A stretch of 64,000 nt of DNA from Mesorhabditis belari (lineage: Eukaryota; Nematoda; Chromadorea; Rhabditida; Rhabditidae), in the NCBI GenBank assembly GCA_958450365.1, contig CAUEEP010000902.1, positions 248,001-312,000 on the forward strand, read 5' to 3'. The notes below the pieces were generated by a model that did not search any database, had not been told where the DNA came from, and saw nothing but the letters and a program-made list of their open reading frames with translations. Made by a program: the position numbers and the translations under genes. How positions within the stretch are numbered: the first letter of the stretch is position 1; each line of letters begins with the position of its first letter. This document shows, in pieces, positions 45,076-57,060 of the stretch.

Positions 45076-46365
45076 TTATTGGGCTGGCTTCTGTCCAGGT
45101 TGACCGGCGGGTTGTCCCTTCTTTGACATCAAGTAGCGATGGATGTGTGGAATCACACCTAAAGAGAATTGTTGTTAGGGTTGACAGAATTGTTGTTAGG
45201 GTTGTAAAGAAAGGTTGATATTAATTTGTAATAACAGCACTTCAAGAAAAGTGGTGTTATTACCAATTAATATCAACCTTTCTTTGAACATTCTCCTATT
45301 AAAACATTATACGATATTTTCAAACGTTAATAAGTTACCTCCACCGGCGATGGTGGCCTTGATGAGAGTGTCCAACTCTTCATCTCCACGGATGGCCAAA
45401 TGCAAATGACGAGGAGTGATTCTCTTCACTTTCAAGTCCTTTGATGCGTTCCCGGCGAGCTCAAGCACCTCAGCGGTCAAATATTCGAGGATGGCGGCAC
45501 TAAAAGAAACATAAAAACAAATAAGAAGAGTTTGGATGCTAAAGATGTTACAATTACAAAGTTGACTGTTTAGCACATTTCCTTGTATCATTTACGATCC
45601 TATTATGCACACTTTATACTTGTTTATGCTTAAAATTAATCCATCTACAGGTAGAAAGTATTTTTTTTTATTTGGTACTTTACAAATACAATTAGAGTTG
45701 TCATCCACAAAGCTCTTCTTTTCTTAAGCCCACGTATAGACAGACTACTTGCTCAATCTTAAATTCTAATCTTAAACAAAAATAAAACTAACCTGTAAAC
45801 AGCAGCGGTGGCTCCAACACGCCCAGAGCTGGTCGTCTTTTGCTAAAAAAGTCAAGCTAAGTATCTCTACTATATATAAAAAAAATAATCTCTGTCTGTC
45901 TGTGCGCGTCCCCTTTGAGTATTTTAAAAAACCCTGAAACACGTATTTAATGCAAATTTCATGTAGTTGTGCCTTTTAAAAAATTTTTGCAAAAAGTCAA
46001 AGTAGGTGGTCACTGGCCAAAGTCGAACCCGGGTCATGTGAGGCGTCAGTCGAGCGCGCTATCCACTGCGCCATGGGTTCAATTTTTATTTTATGCTGAA
46101 TTTTTATTTTATTTTTGCATGCCGGGCTTTTCCAACAGAGAATTCGTTTCTGGCAATCATTTTTACGATTTCTGAAGCAGCCGGCCGTTAGGCAAGCTGT
46201 TCTGTTGGTAATATGTATAAATAAAAGTAGATTTGCTTAGTTTACCTTGAGGAATCGATGGATACGTCCGACAGGGAACTGCAGTCCAGCGCGAAATGAG
46301 CGAGACACCACTTTGGTTTTCGCTTTTCCAGAGTCCTTTCCAGCCTTTCCTTTGCCTCCAGCCAT
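45076..46365 (-). CDS. htz-1: Histone variant H2A.Z, 4 exons, 137 aa
   Basis: Minus-strand exons: 46365-46246, 45842-45793, 45499-45339, 45158-45076. All junctions in phase. The product begins [18 protein letters not shown], has the histone-fold segments [55 protein letters not shown], and the H2A.Z-specific acidic patch/docking sequence [20 protein letters not shown] followed by [15 protein letters not shown]2A.Z replaces H2A in nucleosomes at promoters and is placed by SWR1-type remodellers (family knowledge). The ATG follows a TTTTTTTTCAG acceptor by 5 nt, suggesting trans-splicing. The stop codon is embedded in AATAAA (45075-45080), a possible poly(A) signal. It is head to head with WAPL. 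Confidence 0.98.
45206..45285. ncRNA. miRNA-like hairpin in H2A.Z intron 3
   Basis: Arms 45206-45242 and 45249-45285 pair over 37 bp with two mismatches around a 6-nt loop (CAAGAA). The left arm begins AAAGAAAGGTTGATATTAAT. Size and shape fit a pre-miRNA, but a minimal palindromic repeat is equally possible; expression cannot be judged. Transcription with the host gene would be from the minus strand. Confidence 0.4.
46010..46078 (-). pseudogene. tRNA-like relic
   Basis: Minus strand: A-box TGGCGCAGTGGATAGCGC and B-box GGGTTCGACTTTGG, but the anticodon stem does not pair. In intron 1 of H2A.Z. A TCTCTACTATATATAAAA motif at 45864 upstream on the plus strand recalls Helitron 5' ends; no matching 3' end was found. 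Confidence 0.4.
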
Positions 46366-47055
46366 TGCTTCTGAAAAAAAATCAAAAATATCACGGTCAA
46401 AACTATTTAGAGCTTTTTTTTACAAGCATAAAAGTATTCAGTCAAGTGATGAAATATTTTCGAAGCACGAGTTGAATTGTGGAATCAAAGAAATACTTCT
46501 GCACAAAGTTTTTAAACAAAATCGAAGGATTGTCCAAAGTTGGATCTTTTTGTGGTCAGGAATGAAAGAAAATGTCTCTGGGGCACATCAAACTAAACAA
46601 TTTTGACCGGGTTCCCGCGCTTCTTTCTCTGCCCGCCCATCGTCTGTATACAAAGCGCAACAGTGGCACTTTGCCAAGCGAGTCACCATTCTTATGACAA
46701 CCCAGGGTTACGGTAATTCATTCTTGGCACACTTTAAAATTGTGCCCCTTTATCGCCTCTCTCCACAGAATTTGAAGTTTGAAATCGAAAAGAAGAGCCA
46801 ATTTTGTAAAACTTCTCAAGAAAAGTTTTTTAAAGATTCAAATGATACTTATCGAAAATTTTATATATAATTGAAAAGATTTTTAAAGGTAAAATTTTAC
46901 ATCAGCTAAATCTTTCATCGGTAACTTTCGAAATTTAAAATGTGACAAGAAATATTACACACGAGTTCCTGCAATTTTACGTTTTGCTTCGTTTTTTCCT
47001 TTTTGAAAACACCTTTTGTTCTAATAATGCTATTCTAATCTTCTTTTTCCAGGTA
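46366..47055. promoter_or_regulatory. Divergent intergenic region between H2A.Z and WAPL
   Basis: 690 bp separate the two start codons. It must hold the promoters of both genes. It contains no recognisable transposon, unlike most gaps in this window. A phrase GGGTTACGGTAATTCATTC at 46705 and a CCCGCGCTTCTTTCTCTGCC GC-rich block at 46613 stand out. Each gene has an acceptor-like site just upstream of its ATG. Confidence 0.6.
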
Positions 47056-50000
47056 ATGTCCACGTCGGGTGGTTCGCGTGGAAAATTGGCGCAAGGATTC
47101 GGCACAAATGGAGCTGACCAAACGGCCGCCTCACTCTTTGACTCGGTTTTCTCGAAGCCGTGAGTTTTTTTAACCGGATTATGAAGAATTAAGATATAGA
47201 CGCCTTTGGCTTTGGCAAGGATTCATCATAAACTTTAGTGCCAATCGCTTTCCAAAACGGCCAGTGCTCGTTGAAGAAGAAAAGGATGCACTTCCTTCGG
47301 TTGTCTCTGAGGCTTCTACATCACGGAATTTGGGTAAATTTTAAAACGTATTTTCAACGCTTTATTGAACATATCAGCCGACCAATAGATTAACAAACAC
47401 AGTAACGCACAATAAACATTGAACACATACATCAGTTTGCAGTAGTTTTACAAACACAGTTTAAACGCTCAATAGCCAATAGCCTCGCAAACATATTAAA
47501 TGCATCAGCCGAACAGTAGAAACACAGTTATCCGTAAAGCACCAAATTTTTTATGAAAATGGGAATATTGGGGTTAAAAATACCTGAATTTGAAGAATCC
47601 GTTAGTTTTCCGTTAGTTTTCCGAAATTCACGTGTTTCCGTGTCAAAAATACTGTTTACAGAAAAAGTGTCAGAACTTTTGAAACACCCTGTATATAACA
47701 GTTAACTTGTTTTGGTTTAGATGGAAACCAGAAGATGATGTCGCCTCCAGTGAGCTTGCCCGAATCTACTTCCACTGAAGGTGATGGAAACGTCGATCAG
47801 GTATTTTTTTTTAATTGGTACTTAGTGTGATGTTCAATAACTATTTAATTTAGTCACCATCTGGCTCAAATTCGGACGATGATGATACAATGGACTCTCA
47901 GCATTCAAGTGGACCCGTTCGTCGACCACCCAAGCACACATTGCCTATTTCATCTAACTACGAGTTTGATGACAATTTCGATGAAGATTCAAACACTCCA
48001 CCTGCATCAAAACGAGCAAAGTCGCCAGAAGAAGGTATTTTTCTTTTAAAATCTGATACCATCTGATGGATTTTAGAGCCGCAACAAAGTTTGAGGCTTT
48101 TGCCAAAGAAAGAAGCAAAGCCGATTTATCGACACACTTGGTCCACCGGTTCAGGTAAATATTGGAAAGATTGACTTGATGTAATAAATAAAGGATCGTG
48201 CTTTTCTAACTTTTTAATTTAGGGCCATCTGATGAGGAACAAGAAGAACCGAATGAAACACGCGAAGATTCGCCAGAAGTTGCTAAGACTGCAAATGTGG
48301 AAAATAACAAGTTGCTGGCAAAGCCAGTAAGTCTTTTTTCTAAAATAATCTATTTATTTGTAACCTCCATATTTTTTATTATTTATAACTTTAGAAAGTC
48401 CCGATCTGGCGCTCCCAGCCTGCAGCAACAACAGCAACAATTCAAAAAGACGAAGGAGTACGACGTATTCGGAAAGTCAAGGTAAATTTTCTATTCGAAA
48501 CAACAGTTATGAATTAACCTTTAGGAAGCTCACGAGTGCTTAGAGATTGGTGAACAAGACGATTATAAACAGGATCTCGAATACATTTTATCCTCGTTGG
48601 CCAACCAAAATGCAAATATCAATACGAAATGCTTGAGGTAACTAAAAAGGTTCTCCTCCAACTATAACAACATGTGTTTAGTGCTATAACTTTGGCGAAG
48701 AAGTGTATTACTTCCGATTTTCGACAGTTCATTAGAACGAAGGGACTGATTGGAGCAGTGTTTCGATCGTTGATTGATGCACCATCAGATGCGGTAGGTT
48801 TAAAATTAGTAAATGGTTTATTTTCTAGTTGGTTCATTGTTTTATTTAGAACTTCGCTCTATGTGCAGCAACAGTCGTCTATTTGATGTGTCGAGATCAT
48901 ATTTCGGTCAAAGCTGATGCCACAACATTGCGACTTCTATCGAGTTTGCTCAAAATGGAGACGGGACCACTTTGTCAAGTCGACGAGAAATATAAGAAAC
49001 AAGTTTGTTTCACGAATGGTGTTGTTTAGACAATTAGCTTTGCAGGTTCACGACATCTTTAAAGCTTATGTAAAAAACAGCGAATCAACTGGACACAAAA
49101 TTGCATTTGATATCGATTTAGAAAATATTTCGGTAAGTGCGCTTAGCATTTCCATGTTTAAGATCAGGTTTTAGCCTTCATCTCTTGTTCTCGAAGCATT
49201 GGTCTATGTTTTGTCAAAGAATCACGAGGAAGCTGTGAAGAATGAGTTGTTGACACAAGGAGCACTACAATGGGTTGTCACTAAAGGTAAACTAAAAGTT
49301 AGTTTTGACCTTAATGAGGTAATGTTTAGTTGAGAAGATAACACAAAGCCTTGAAGAAAGCCAAACTAATGAGACAGCACAAAAATTGTTAATTCCGTTA
49401 GAACGATGTTTCCGTGTCCTTGAGATGGTTGGTTGAAAATTATTAATCAATAAATGCAAAATCGAAGTATTCCGTGAAATAATTGGTTTATAAAAGAGCA
49501 AAATTTTTAGTGCACTCTGTTCCACAAGAAGAATCAAGCTTACCTCATCAGTCATCGTGGAAGTGTTTTAATCAACTCTTGCGCAAAGTAAGTTTATGGG
49601 AACAATTTGTCATTCTTTGCAAAAAAATACACTAAGATTCACCTTTATAACCTGATCTGCAAACTTTATCTTTTTAGACTTATTGCTCTCCAACAAGAAA
49701 GGGTGTCTCGATGTGAAACAAATTCTGAACTTGCCTATGCTCATCTTGGTTGCTTATCGATGATGGCTCGAGTTTTGATGAATTTAAGTCATGAGAATGG
49801 TAAGTTTAATGTCTCGATTTGTCTATAAAATATTTTAATAGCTGTTGTTCGAGTAATCGAGTCTCTTTAGAGCTTTGCTGCACGAAACTCGGACAAATTC
49901 CCGGCTTCCTACCATTGTGTCTTTCTTCATTTACCTATATCGCTCCAAAATATGCCGCCGACGATAAGAAATTTGATCTCTACGTTATGGTTAGTTATTG

Positions 50001-50989
50001 TTTTCAAAAACCTTTTATATTTCTTTTTAGATGTGTTCCCTTCTTGTGAATCTCGTTGAACGTTGCAACTCGAATCGACGAAAATTGATTGGTTCTCAAA
50101 TAAGAACATATGATCCGGTGACAAAAGAGGAAACGGAGTTGCCCGTCTTGGAAGCTCTAACAAAGGTATCACATATTTTGTTTGTAAAGTTTTAAAAAGA
50201 AGTTTAGCTATTTCTTTCTCGGGAAGAGGCGGCGAAGAATATTGATGAAGATCTTGACAAAGATTTGGTCATGGAAGAGCCGGATATGAATGAGAATGAT
50301 AATGAGGAAAACGACGATGATGATGTTTGGTTTTGATTGCTTAAAGAAGAAGACAGTAAAAACGACATAAAGAAATGTGCAAAGATTATGAATAATTGAA
50401 ATGATCCATGGATAAAATATTTTAGGGACCAAGAGAGGATGGTCGCCTTGATCGGGGTCGTTTGGAGGATATGAGTGAAGCAGAGATGTTGATGCATGTG
50501 CAAAGTGCGATGAATAAGGTATGCTTGCTCATTTTGCATAATTTGGCTAAATGTTTAGGCTTCGGCTCATATGGAGGACAGTGTCGTGGCTTCATACGTT
50601 GCGCTTTTGATTGGATGTCTTTTACAGCAAAATGAGGTGGATTTAAAACTCTAAGATTAAAATTTTATGAACATTCAGGAAGCAGCAAACCGCGTCCGTG
50701 AACTTCTGCCCGATGGACGTTTGGATTCGATGATCGAACAATTGCATCGTTTCTTGGAGTTTATGAATATTGCGGTGAGCTTTTAAGAATTAGTTGAAAT
50801 TTTTAATATTCAAAAATTAAGTACGTATCAAGCTTTTCAATATTTCTTGCAAATAATATTGAAATTTTCTTTTCTTGCAATTCTAAGCAAAAGTCCGTTT
50901 TATAAATTTAATGATTTTAGAGCAGCAACAAGGGTTGTCGATCGATTGAGAAGATTGTCGAGTATCTCGAAAGGATGAATTCCGAATGA
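47056..50989 (+). CDS. wapl-1: WAPL cohesin-release factor, 22 exons, 769 aa
   Basis: Exons: 47056-47159, 47239-47333, 47721-47800, 47854-48034, 48077-48154, 48223-48326, 48395-48481, 48525-48637, 48682-48793, 48850-49002, 49046-49132, 49175-49286, 49330-49427, 49511-49587, 49678-49799, 49871-49989, 50031-50165, 50208-50324, 50426-50518, 50559-50636, 50679-50774, 50921-50989. All 21 introns are GT...AG, most 40-60 nt, and phases agree to the stop. The N-terminal third is acidic and disordered. The WAPL domain starts near VRRIRKVKEAHECLEIGEQ and continues with DLEYILSSL, CLSAITLAKKCITSDFRQFI, KFDLYVMMCSLLVNLVERC, MEDSVVASYVALLIGCLLQ and a C-terminal helix. WAPL with PDS5 opens cohesin rings and removes them from chromatin. 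An acidic run (exon 18) interrupts the domain. ATG lies 4 nt after a TTTTTCCAG acceptor. Confidence 0.96.
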
Positions 50990-51438
50990 TTTGTTGGTTT
51001 TAGGATCTTATCTATTCTTTTACTAATGTTACACTCAAAATTATACGATACTATGAAACTTGTCTGGTTTATTGATCTCTCGTTTTTCAATCATCATCAC
51101 TTGTTATTCTATCTATTTCTTAAATATTAAAGATCATGTTTTTGCATTCAAACATTTTCTATTGACTGCTATTGATTTGCTCATGAGACAAATTATGATT
51201 GTTAGTTGTTTGTGCCAATTTCTCGACAACCAAAACTCGTCTTGGTCATACCATTTCCTTAAATCCCCGTGTTTCTCCATACGAGTCATTCAGTTTTTTG
51301 TAGAAAAGCATCCCTATTTTTTCGATTGAGATACTTGTTTGTGTTTTATTGAATTAGATGCTTTATATTTCATATTATTTTCGGCCAACTGTCATATTTG
51401 TTTGTTTCAGATAAATGCGTTTAAAATCTAGGGAATTT
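50990..51438. other. Convergent 3' intergenic region
   Basis: 449 bp between the WAPL stop and the srsx-like stop. No repeat or gene is seen; it holds both 3' UTRs. Confidence 0.6.
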
Positions 51439-54400
51439 TTATTTTATTGGGGTAATTGTGTTATTATTTGAGCTTTCGATGAGAGGTCGTTTAAAGTGAA
51501 TCGTAGAGCGGAAAATTTCAAAGTAGATTCGACGGAGTTCGCGATGTCGCCACATGTAGATACCGAAGTTTGCGAAGGCCTGGAAAATTTTGGATTGAAT
51601 AGGGAAATAGACAAATTCCAGCTTAAAATTAGCTTTGTCAATCAAAATTTGAACTTATAGCTAAATGCTGATTGCTAAATTCAAATCGCGCGTACCTTTG
51701 TTAAAATAACACAGTACATAATAAGGCGCCAATCGGAAGAATAACCGATTGCGACGAGTTTTGTCAACAAATCGGGAAGCAGAAGAAATATAATAGCTGA
51801 GAGAGTGGTTAAACCTGTAAATATTTGACTGTTCGACGTTTTTTTCCATTAAAATTTACCCATTGTGATATGAGCCGATGAGTAATTGGTGGATTGGATC
51901 GGGTTGAGGTCACGAGTGCGCAGGGTTCTCTGGAAAATCGGGATTTTTTTTCGATTTAGAGAACTTTCAGGGGAGTGGGACAAATGCGACCTTTTTTTTG
52001 CGCACTTAGCCCAGGAGCGCACCTTTTTTCGCGTTTTAAAAAGCTCTAAAAAGCTAATATTAACCAATTTCTATTCCAAAAGTTGTTTTTCTAGGTAATT
52101 TTAGGGCGTAGAATCAAAAATTTGACATATCAGAGCTTGTGGAAGCGAACGGACGGAGTTATACAAAGAGAAAAATCGACAATTTTGATTTGATCGTAAT
52201 TTGAGTAATTCGATCTAGTCGTTTTGTCTTTCAAATTGGTTCCACAAGCTCTGATATGTCAAAATTTCGATTCTACGCCCTAAAATTACCTAGAAAAACA
52301 ACTTTTGGAATCGAAATTGGTTAATATTAGCTTTTTAGAGCTTGGGTGCGAAAAAAGGTGCGCTAATGGGTAAGGTGCGGAAAAAAAGGTGCGCAAATGT
52401 CCGGGTGCGCAAAAAAAAGGTAGCATTTGTCCCACTCCCACTTTCAGCATTAGATTTCTTCAATGCGCTTGCTAAAAGGTGGAAAGTTTCGAAAGCTATC
52501 TTCAGTTTTTGTTCGATTCATTTAATTTTGAAAGCTTTCAACGAGGAATCATTGCTTATCGAATGAGATCAAATTAGAAATAGAAATTAAAAAAAAAAAT
52601 CGAAAGAAAAGATTACTTTTCCAAATGCCAAATCCAAATATCCACCTTTTAGAAAAAGCCTATTTTTGAATATTTGATACATTTCTTTTTTGCTAATCCC
52701 ACCTTCCACAATAGAATTGCGATCACTGTGTAAACGGGAATCGTCAACGCAACGGAAACCATTCGATTATACGAGTAGAAATCGTTGAGAAATGAATTTG
52801 GGAAATTCCAATACGGACAATAATAGGCCATCAAACGAGTGTCCAACAAATTGAGCACACAATTCACAACGTAGAAAAAGGTGGCGACGATGAATGGCAC
52901 TGAAAAGGCGGTGGAGTTGGAGAACAGAAAGAGAAACGCCTTTCGAATCGGTTCGGTAAACTATTAGATCAATTTTCATTAATTTAAGAATAGCATTCAG
53001 CATTGTAAATTCAGATTATACTATCAGATTATACTACAGATTTAAAGAATTGTTATTTTTAGATGTTTAGAATGTTTAAAATTCAGGATCGTCACTAGAA
53101 TGGCTGTTAAATCTAGCTACTAGATTTCTGTAAATGTTTGAGAATAAAATCGGTACCAATGGATTGGTGTGAGCGCACTTTGTGCTCAAATGTAGACGCA
53201 CCCTTTCTGGTGCACTGTTTAACGAGAGGAACGGTCTTTTATGGGAATAAAAGGATCTTTTGCTCGATTTCTCACTCTCTCTTCCACTCACCCGACATCA
53301 ACAAAACGCTCATCCTTGGCCCAAACGCGTAGTACTTTGTCGGCCACATCGTTGCAATCAAGCGATCAATTGCGACCATTAAATTAATCGATCCTAACAC
53401 TTGAACACTGATAAACATGGTGATACAAGTGACACTGAATGAGCATAAAGCCGCATCAACTGGTGGCACTAAAGGAAGAGTTTATAAAGTAAACATGAAT
53501 ATGTGATGAAAAGAAATGCACAACCCCTACCACCCTAATATCCCTGAAGATCTTAAAGATCTTGCAAATGTAGATGGAAGAAGAGCCAAGTTTTTCTAGC
53601 CAATTTTTTAGACGCTGGGGTCGAACCCATGATCGCTCGACTAGGAGACAAGACTCTTAACCACTCGGCCATGGCGAAATCCCCGACGGCCGTGAAAAAT
53701 CAGCTTTAACTCACTTGTTGAATTATAGCTTCCTCCATAAAAGATATATTTCTCCAAGTTTTGATAACCAAATGCTAAAGCGTAAAAGACGTCGGCGGCA
53801 ATGAGGAAAAGAATTGTGACGAGATCTTTGCGCTCACGATAAGTCGGCTTTCGGAGAATCGCGACGGCTAATGGGGTTGAGATGAGAATGACGCCAAAAC
53901 CTGAGGAATCACGTGGAAATGAATGAAATGATACGATTATGTTTGTCTATAGAAGCTACAAAGAAATACAAAGACTTTCAGTCTTAGACAAGGTGAGGGC
54001 TCGATGTTTTTTTCATGAGCTTATCTATTGTTTAAAGATCAGGTAACTAAAGTAGGGTTATCCCAGGTCGGTAAGCCAGCTAGACTTCAAAGCCAGGCCC
54101 AAGAATTGCTTTAGACTAGAAGCTAGGCCAAGGTCTGCTTTTGACTGGCCTAGATGCTCGGTTTGACCCTGGAAAAACGTTTTGGAACAGTTTTACTTAA
54201 ATAGTTTAGAAATTAAACAATTAATAGCTAGATTTTGTTAACCAAAACTTGCCACATACAGAATAAAACTGATCAGTCTTTTACAGAGACTTATACATTT
54301 AGCTATAAGTTCCAACAGTTTCAGAGACTTATACATTTACCTATAAGTTCCAACAGTTCCATTTAGCTATAAGTGGAACAGTTTAAACAGTGGAACAGTT

Positions 54401-54654
54401 TAAAACTGTTCCAAACCGATTTTTCTGGCTCAATTCTGGTAAATCTGGTATTTTGAAATCGTTGTCTATAAAAGACTGGTACATAAAACAAATAAAATCC
54501 TTTTCGCAACCTATTGAGACATTGTACATGTACGTGTACATTTTCATGTACATTTTCGAGTCATTTGTCTTTATTGTACCTGTGATTGTCAAAGAAAAAA
54601 AAACTCACATTCACCGACGATGAGCCCGCTGAGAAATGGATTTCGTGTAGACAT
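51439..54654 (-). CDS. Rhodopsin-like nematode receptor, srsx-like, 7 exons, 311 aa
   Basis: Minus-strand exons: 54654-54609, 53900-53715, 53468-53292, 52899-52703, 51929-51860, 51814-51696, 51579-51439. All phases agree. The product has TM1 (GVILISTPLAVAILRKPTYR), TM2 with LIAADVFYALAF, TM3 followed by a DRY-like AIDRLIATMWPTKYY, TM5 ending LTIPVYTVIAILLWK, TM6 FLLLPDLLTKLVAIGY and TM7/helix 8 NFGIYMWRHRELRR, then an Asn/Ser-rich tail. This arrangement resembles Srsx and related rhodopsin-like chemoreceptors; the exact family is uncertain. Intron 4 contains the hAT-like MITE at 51971-52439, whose insertion site lies 42 nt from the exon 5 acceptor. A tRNA-like relic is in intron 2. Confidence 0.88.
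51971..52439. mobile_element. hAT-like palindromic MITE with 8-bp target duplication
   Basis: Ends GGGAGTGGGACAAATGCGAC and inverse TAGCATTTGTCCCACTCCC. Almost the whole 469 bp folds on itself (GGTAATTTTAGGGCGTAGAA with its inverse near 52275). It is flanked by ACTTTCAG at 51963-51970 and 52440-52447, an 8-bp duplication typical of hAT transposons. Confidence 0.93.
53612..53690 (-). pseudogene. tRNA-like relic (Ser/Leu type)
   Basis: Minus strand: A-box ATGGCCGAGTGGTTAAGAG, then B-box GGGTTCGACCCC 45 bases later. The anticodon arm and T-stem contain mismatches. In intron 2 of the srsx-like gene. Confidence 0.45.
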
Positions 54655-55273
54655 AAAATCTTTGAAAAGTTGATAAATAGAAAAATTTATTTATAAGAAT
54701 ATTGTTTCTTTTTGAATCGTTTATCTGAAATGAAAGAATTCTCAAATTTTTGAGCACAAAATTTCCCAAATTCAAAGAACAAATGAGGAGAAATTGAATT
54801 TTGACGGAAATCAAGAAGAATTTTGTGACAATCGTGTCGATAAGTGAATTTTTTTGAGTAAACGACTGATCAGGTGAGTGGGAAATGAAATTTTCAACGG
54901 GAAATGAGGCCACGAGACAAATGTTTCTGATATTTCATTACGGAGACTACATGTAAATGTTCTTTGAAGACTTCTTGACCTCATGTACTCATTGAAGATT
55001 CATTTAAATGATTTTATTAAGCTTTAAAATTAAATAAGAAAACAGGTACACCAGGAAGGGTGCGTTCACATTGGCACAAAGCACGCAAAACGAGTTCAAA
55101 CGAGTTCGCAAACGCAAACGCAAACGCAAACGCAAACGAGTGTACTTTGTGCTCCTTTTTGACGCATTGGATTCCTCCTTGTTTTTCTTGTGCTTTGTCA
55201 AATCGTTGCTTTAAGAAAATGACAAAGGAAACCAGAAAAGGAAGTTTATATAAACAAAAAGTACTCGAAAATG

Positions 55274-55507
55274 TACACTACTGGACAATGAAATATCATA
55301 TTTGAAAAAGATCGTCACTTTCGCGCGTCTGTAACTCCATTGTCTTTACCGTATTTCTAAATATTAATATTACCATTGTGTAGCCCTTGAAAAGAGCTTT
55401 CAGAAAATGTATAACACTAATAGTTTAAGCTCAAAGACAAGGGAGTTACAGACGCACGAAAGTGACGATCGTTTTTCAAATATCATATTTCATTGTCCAG
55501 TACTGTA
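55274..55507. mobile_element. Palindromic MITE, family TACWSTACTGGACA (copy 3)
   Basis: Ends TACACTACTGGACAATGAAA and inverse TTTCATTGTCCAGTACTGTA; same orientation as copies 1 and 2. Confidence 0.9.
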
Positions 55508-56182
55508 GCTGTAAGCAGTGAACGAGGCCAGAGTCAAGACAGAAGTCAGGTCCAGGCCAAAGTCAAAATTCTTCTTGATTGTGCTCCTTTTTGACGCATT
55601 GGATTCCTTGTTTTTCTTGTTCTTTGTCAAATCGTTGTTTCAAAAAAATGAAAAAGGAAACTAGACAAGGAAGTTTATATAAACACAAAGTACTCGAAAA
55701 TGTACTTGAAGATTGAGATTACGAAAAGGATTTTATTTGTTTTATGTACCAGATTTATAGATAATTTATAGATGAATTCCCCAAGCGATCGTCTCAAAGC
55801 AGAATCAAGAGACACTCAAAAATTTCGCTTATTTTTAAGTGTAGTATATTGGGGGAAAAGGAAATGAGGAGAAATCGACAAATACAATCCGTCAAATGAT
55901 ACAAAAAATCCAGTAACTAGAAGGCTTGTTTTCGAATCGATTACTATGAAAAGGTTTCTATATAAATTTCAATTTCAAATCTATTAAAGTACTAAAGTAC
56001 TCTAGCTTGTTTATAAACAAAAGTACATGGTAATCTAACATTGAAAAAGTTAGATACAAGATATGAAAAGCTTCTCCTCTCAAATAATCAGCTTTTAAAA
56101 CATGTCAACTTGTTAAACGACTGTAATCTTGTCTCTGTCTCTTGTCAAACTAACGTAATCTTGTCTTTATTTTAATCAAATC

Positions 56183-56416
56183 TACAGTACTGGACAATGA
56201 AATATGCTATTTGAAAAACGATCGTCACTTTCGTGCGTCTGTAACTCCCTTGTCTTTGAGTTTAAACTATTAGTGTTATACATTTTCTGAAAGCTCTTTT
56301 CAAGGGCTACACAATGGTAACATTAATATTTAGAAATACGGTAAAGACAATGGAGTTACAGACGCGCGAAAGTGACGATCTTTTTCAAATATGGTATTTC
56401 ATTGTCCAGTAGTGTA
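56183..56416. mobile_element. Palindromic MITE, family TACWSTACTGGACA (copy 4, inverted)
   Basis: Starts TACAGTACTGGACAATGAAA; the centre reads CACAATGGTAACATTAATAT, the reverse of copies 1-3. Confidence 0.9.
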
Positions 56417-56825
56417 TCTCTGACAAGTATTCGAATATATTCACATATAAATTTCCTTTGGATTTGGAGAGAAATACGGTGGAATTCATCTAAAATAACT
56501 ATTTGATATCAGAAATCATTTTTGGATAGGAAGAGGGATTGGAAATGGGGCTGTGCACCGTTGTGTTTTCTCTTTGTTATGGTGGTGGGCACTTTTGTCA
56601 AACCTTTATCAAACCTTTGTCAAACCTCGACAACACTACGATTCGGTGACTTATTTATTAGAAAAAGAGATAATTTTCGAATTTTTTAATATAGAAATGT
56701 AAAGAATTCGCTTTTGAACTGGGCTTTTGAAAGGGATTGATTAGAAACGGATTGAATTGGAATTCATCTAAAATAGCTATATGAAAAATTCGATTGATTC
56801 GCATTCGCAGATTAACTTACTAACT

Positions 56826-57060
56826 TACAGTACTGGACAATGAAATATGATATTTGAAAAACGATCGTCACTTTCGTGCGTCTGTAACTCCCTTGTCTTT
56901 GAGTTTAAACTATTAGTGTTATACATTTTCTGAAAGCTCTTTTCAAGGGCTACACAATGGTAACATTAATATTTAGAAATACGGTAAAGACGAGGGAGTT
57001 ACAGACGCGCGAAAGTGACGTTCTTTTTTCGAATATGATATTTCATTGTCCAGTAGTGTA
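56826..57060. mobile_element. Palindromic MITE, family TACWSTACTGGACA (copy 5, inverted)
   Basis: Nearly identical to copy 4, 410 bp away in the same orientation. The upstream flank (ATTCGCAGATTAACTTACTA) is the inverse of the downstream flank of copy 1 (near 4769-4800), so a larger segment than the element is shared. Confidence 0.9.

Noticed and set aside
47640..47705. Tc1-like element in WAPL intron 2 (CACCCTGTATA end)
   Set aside because: Only one end-like motif is visible and no inverted partner was found.
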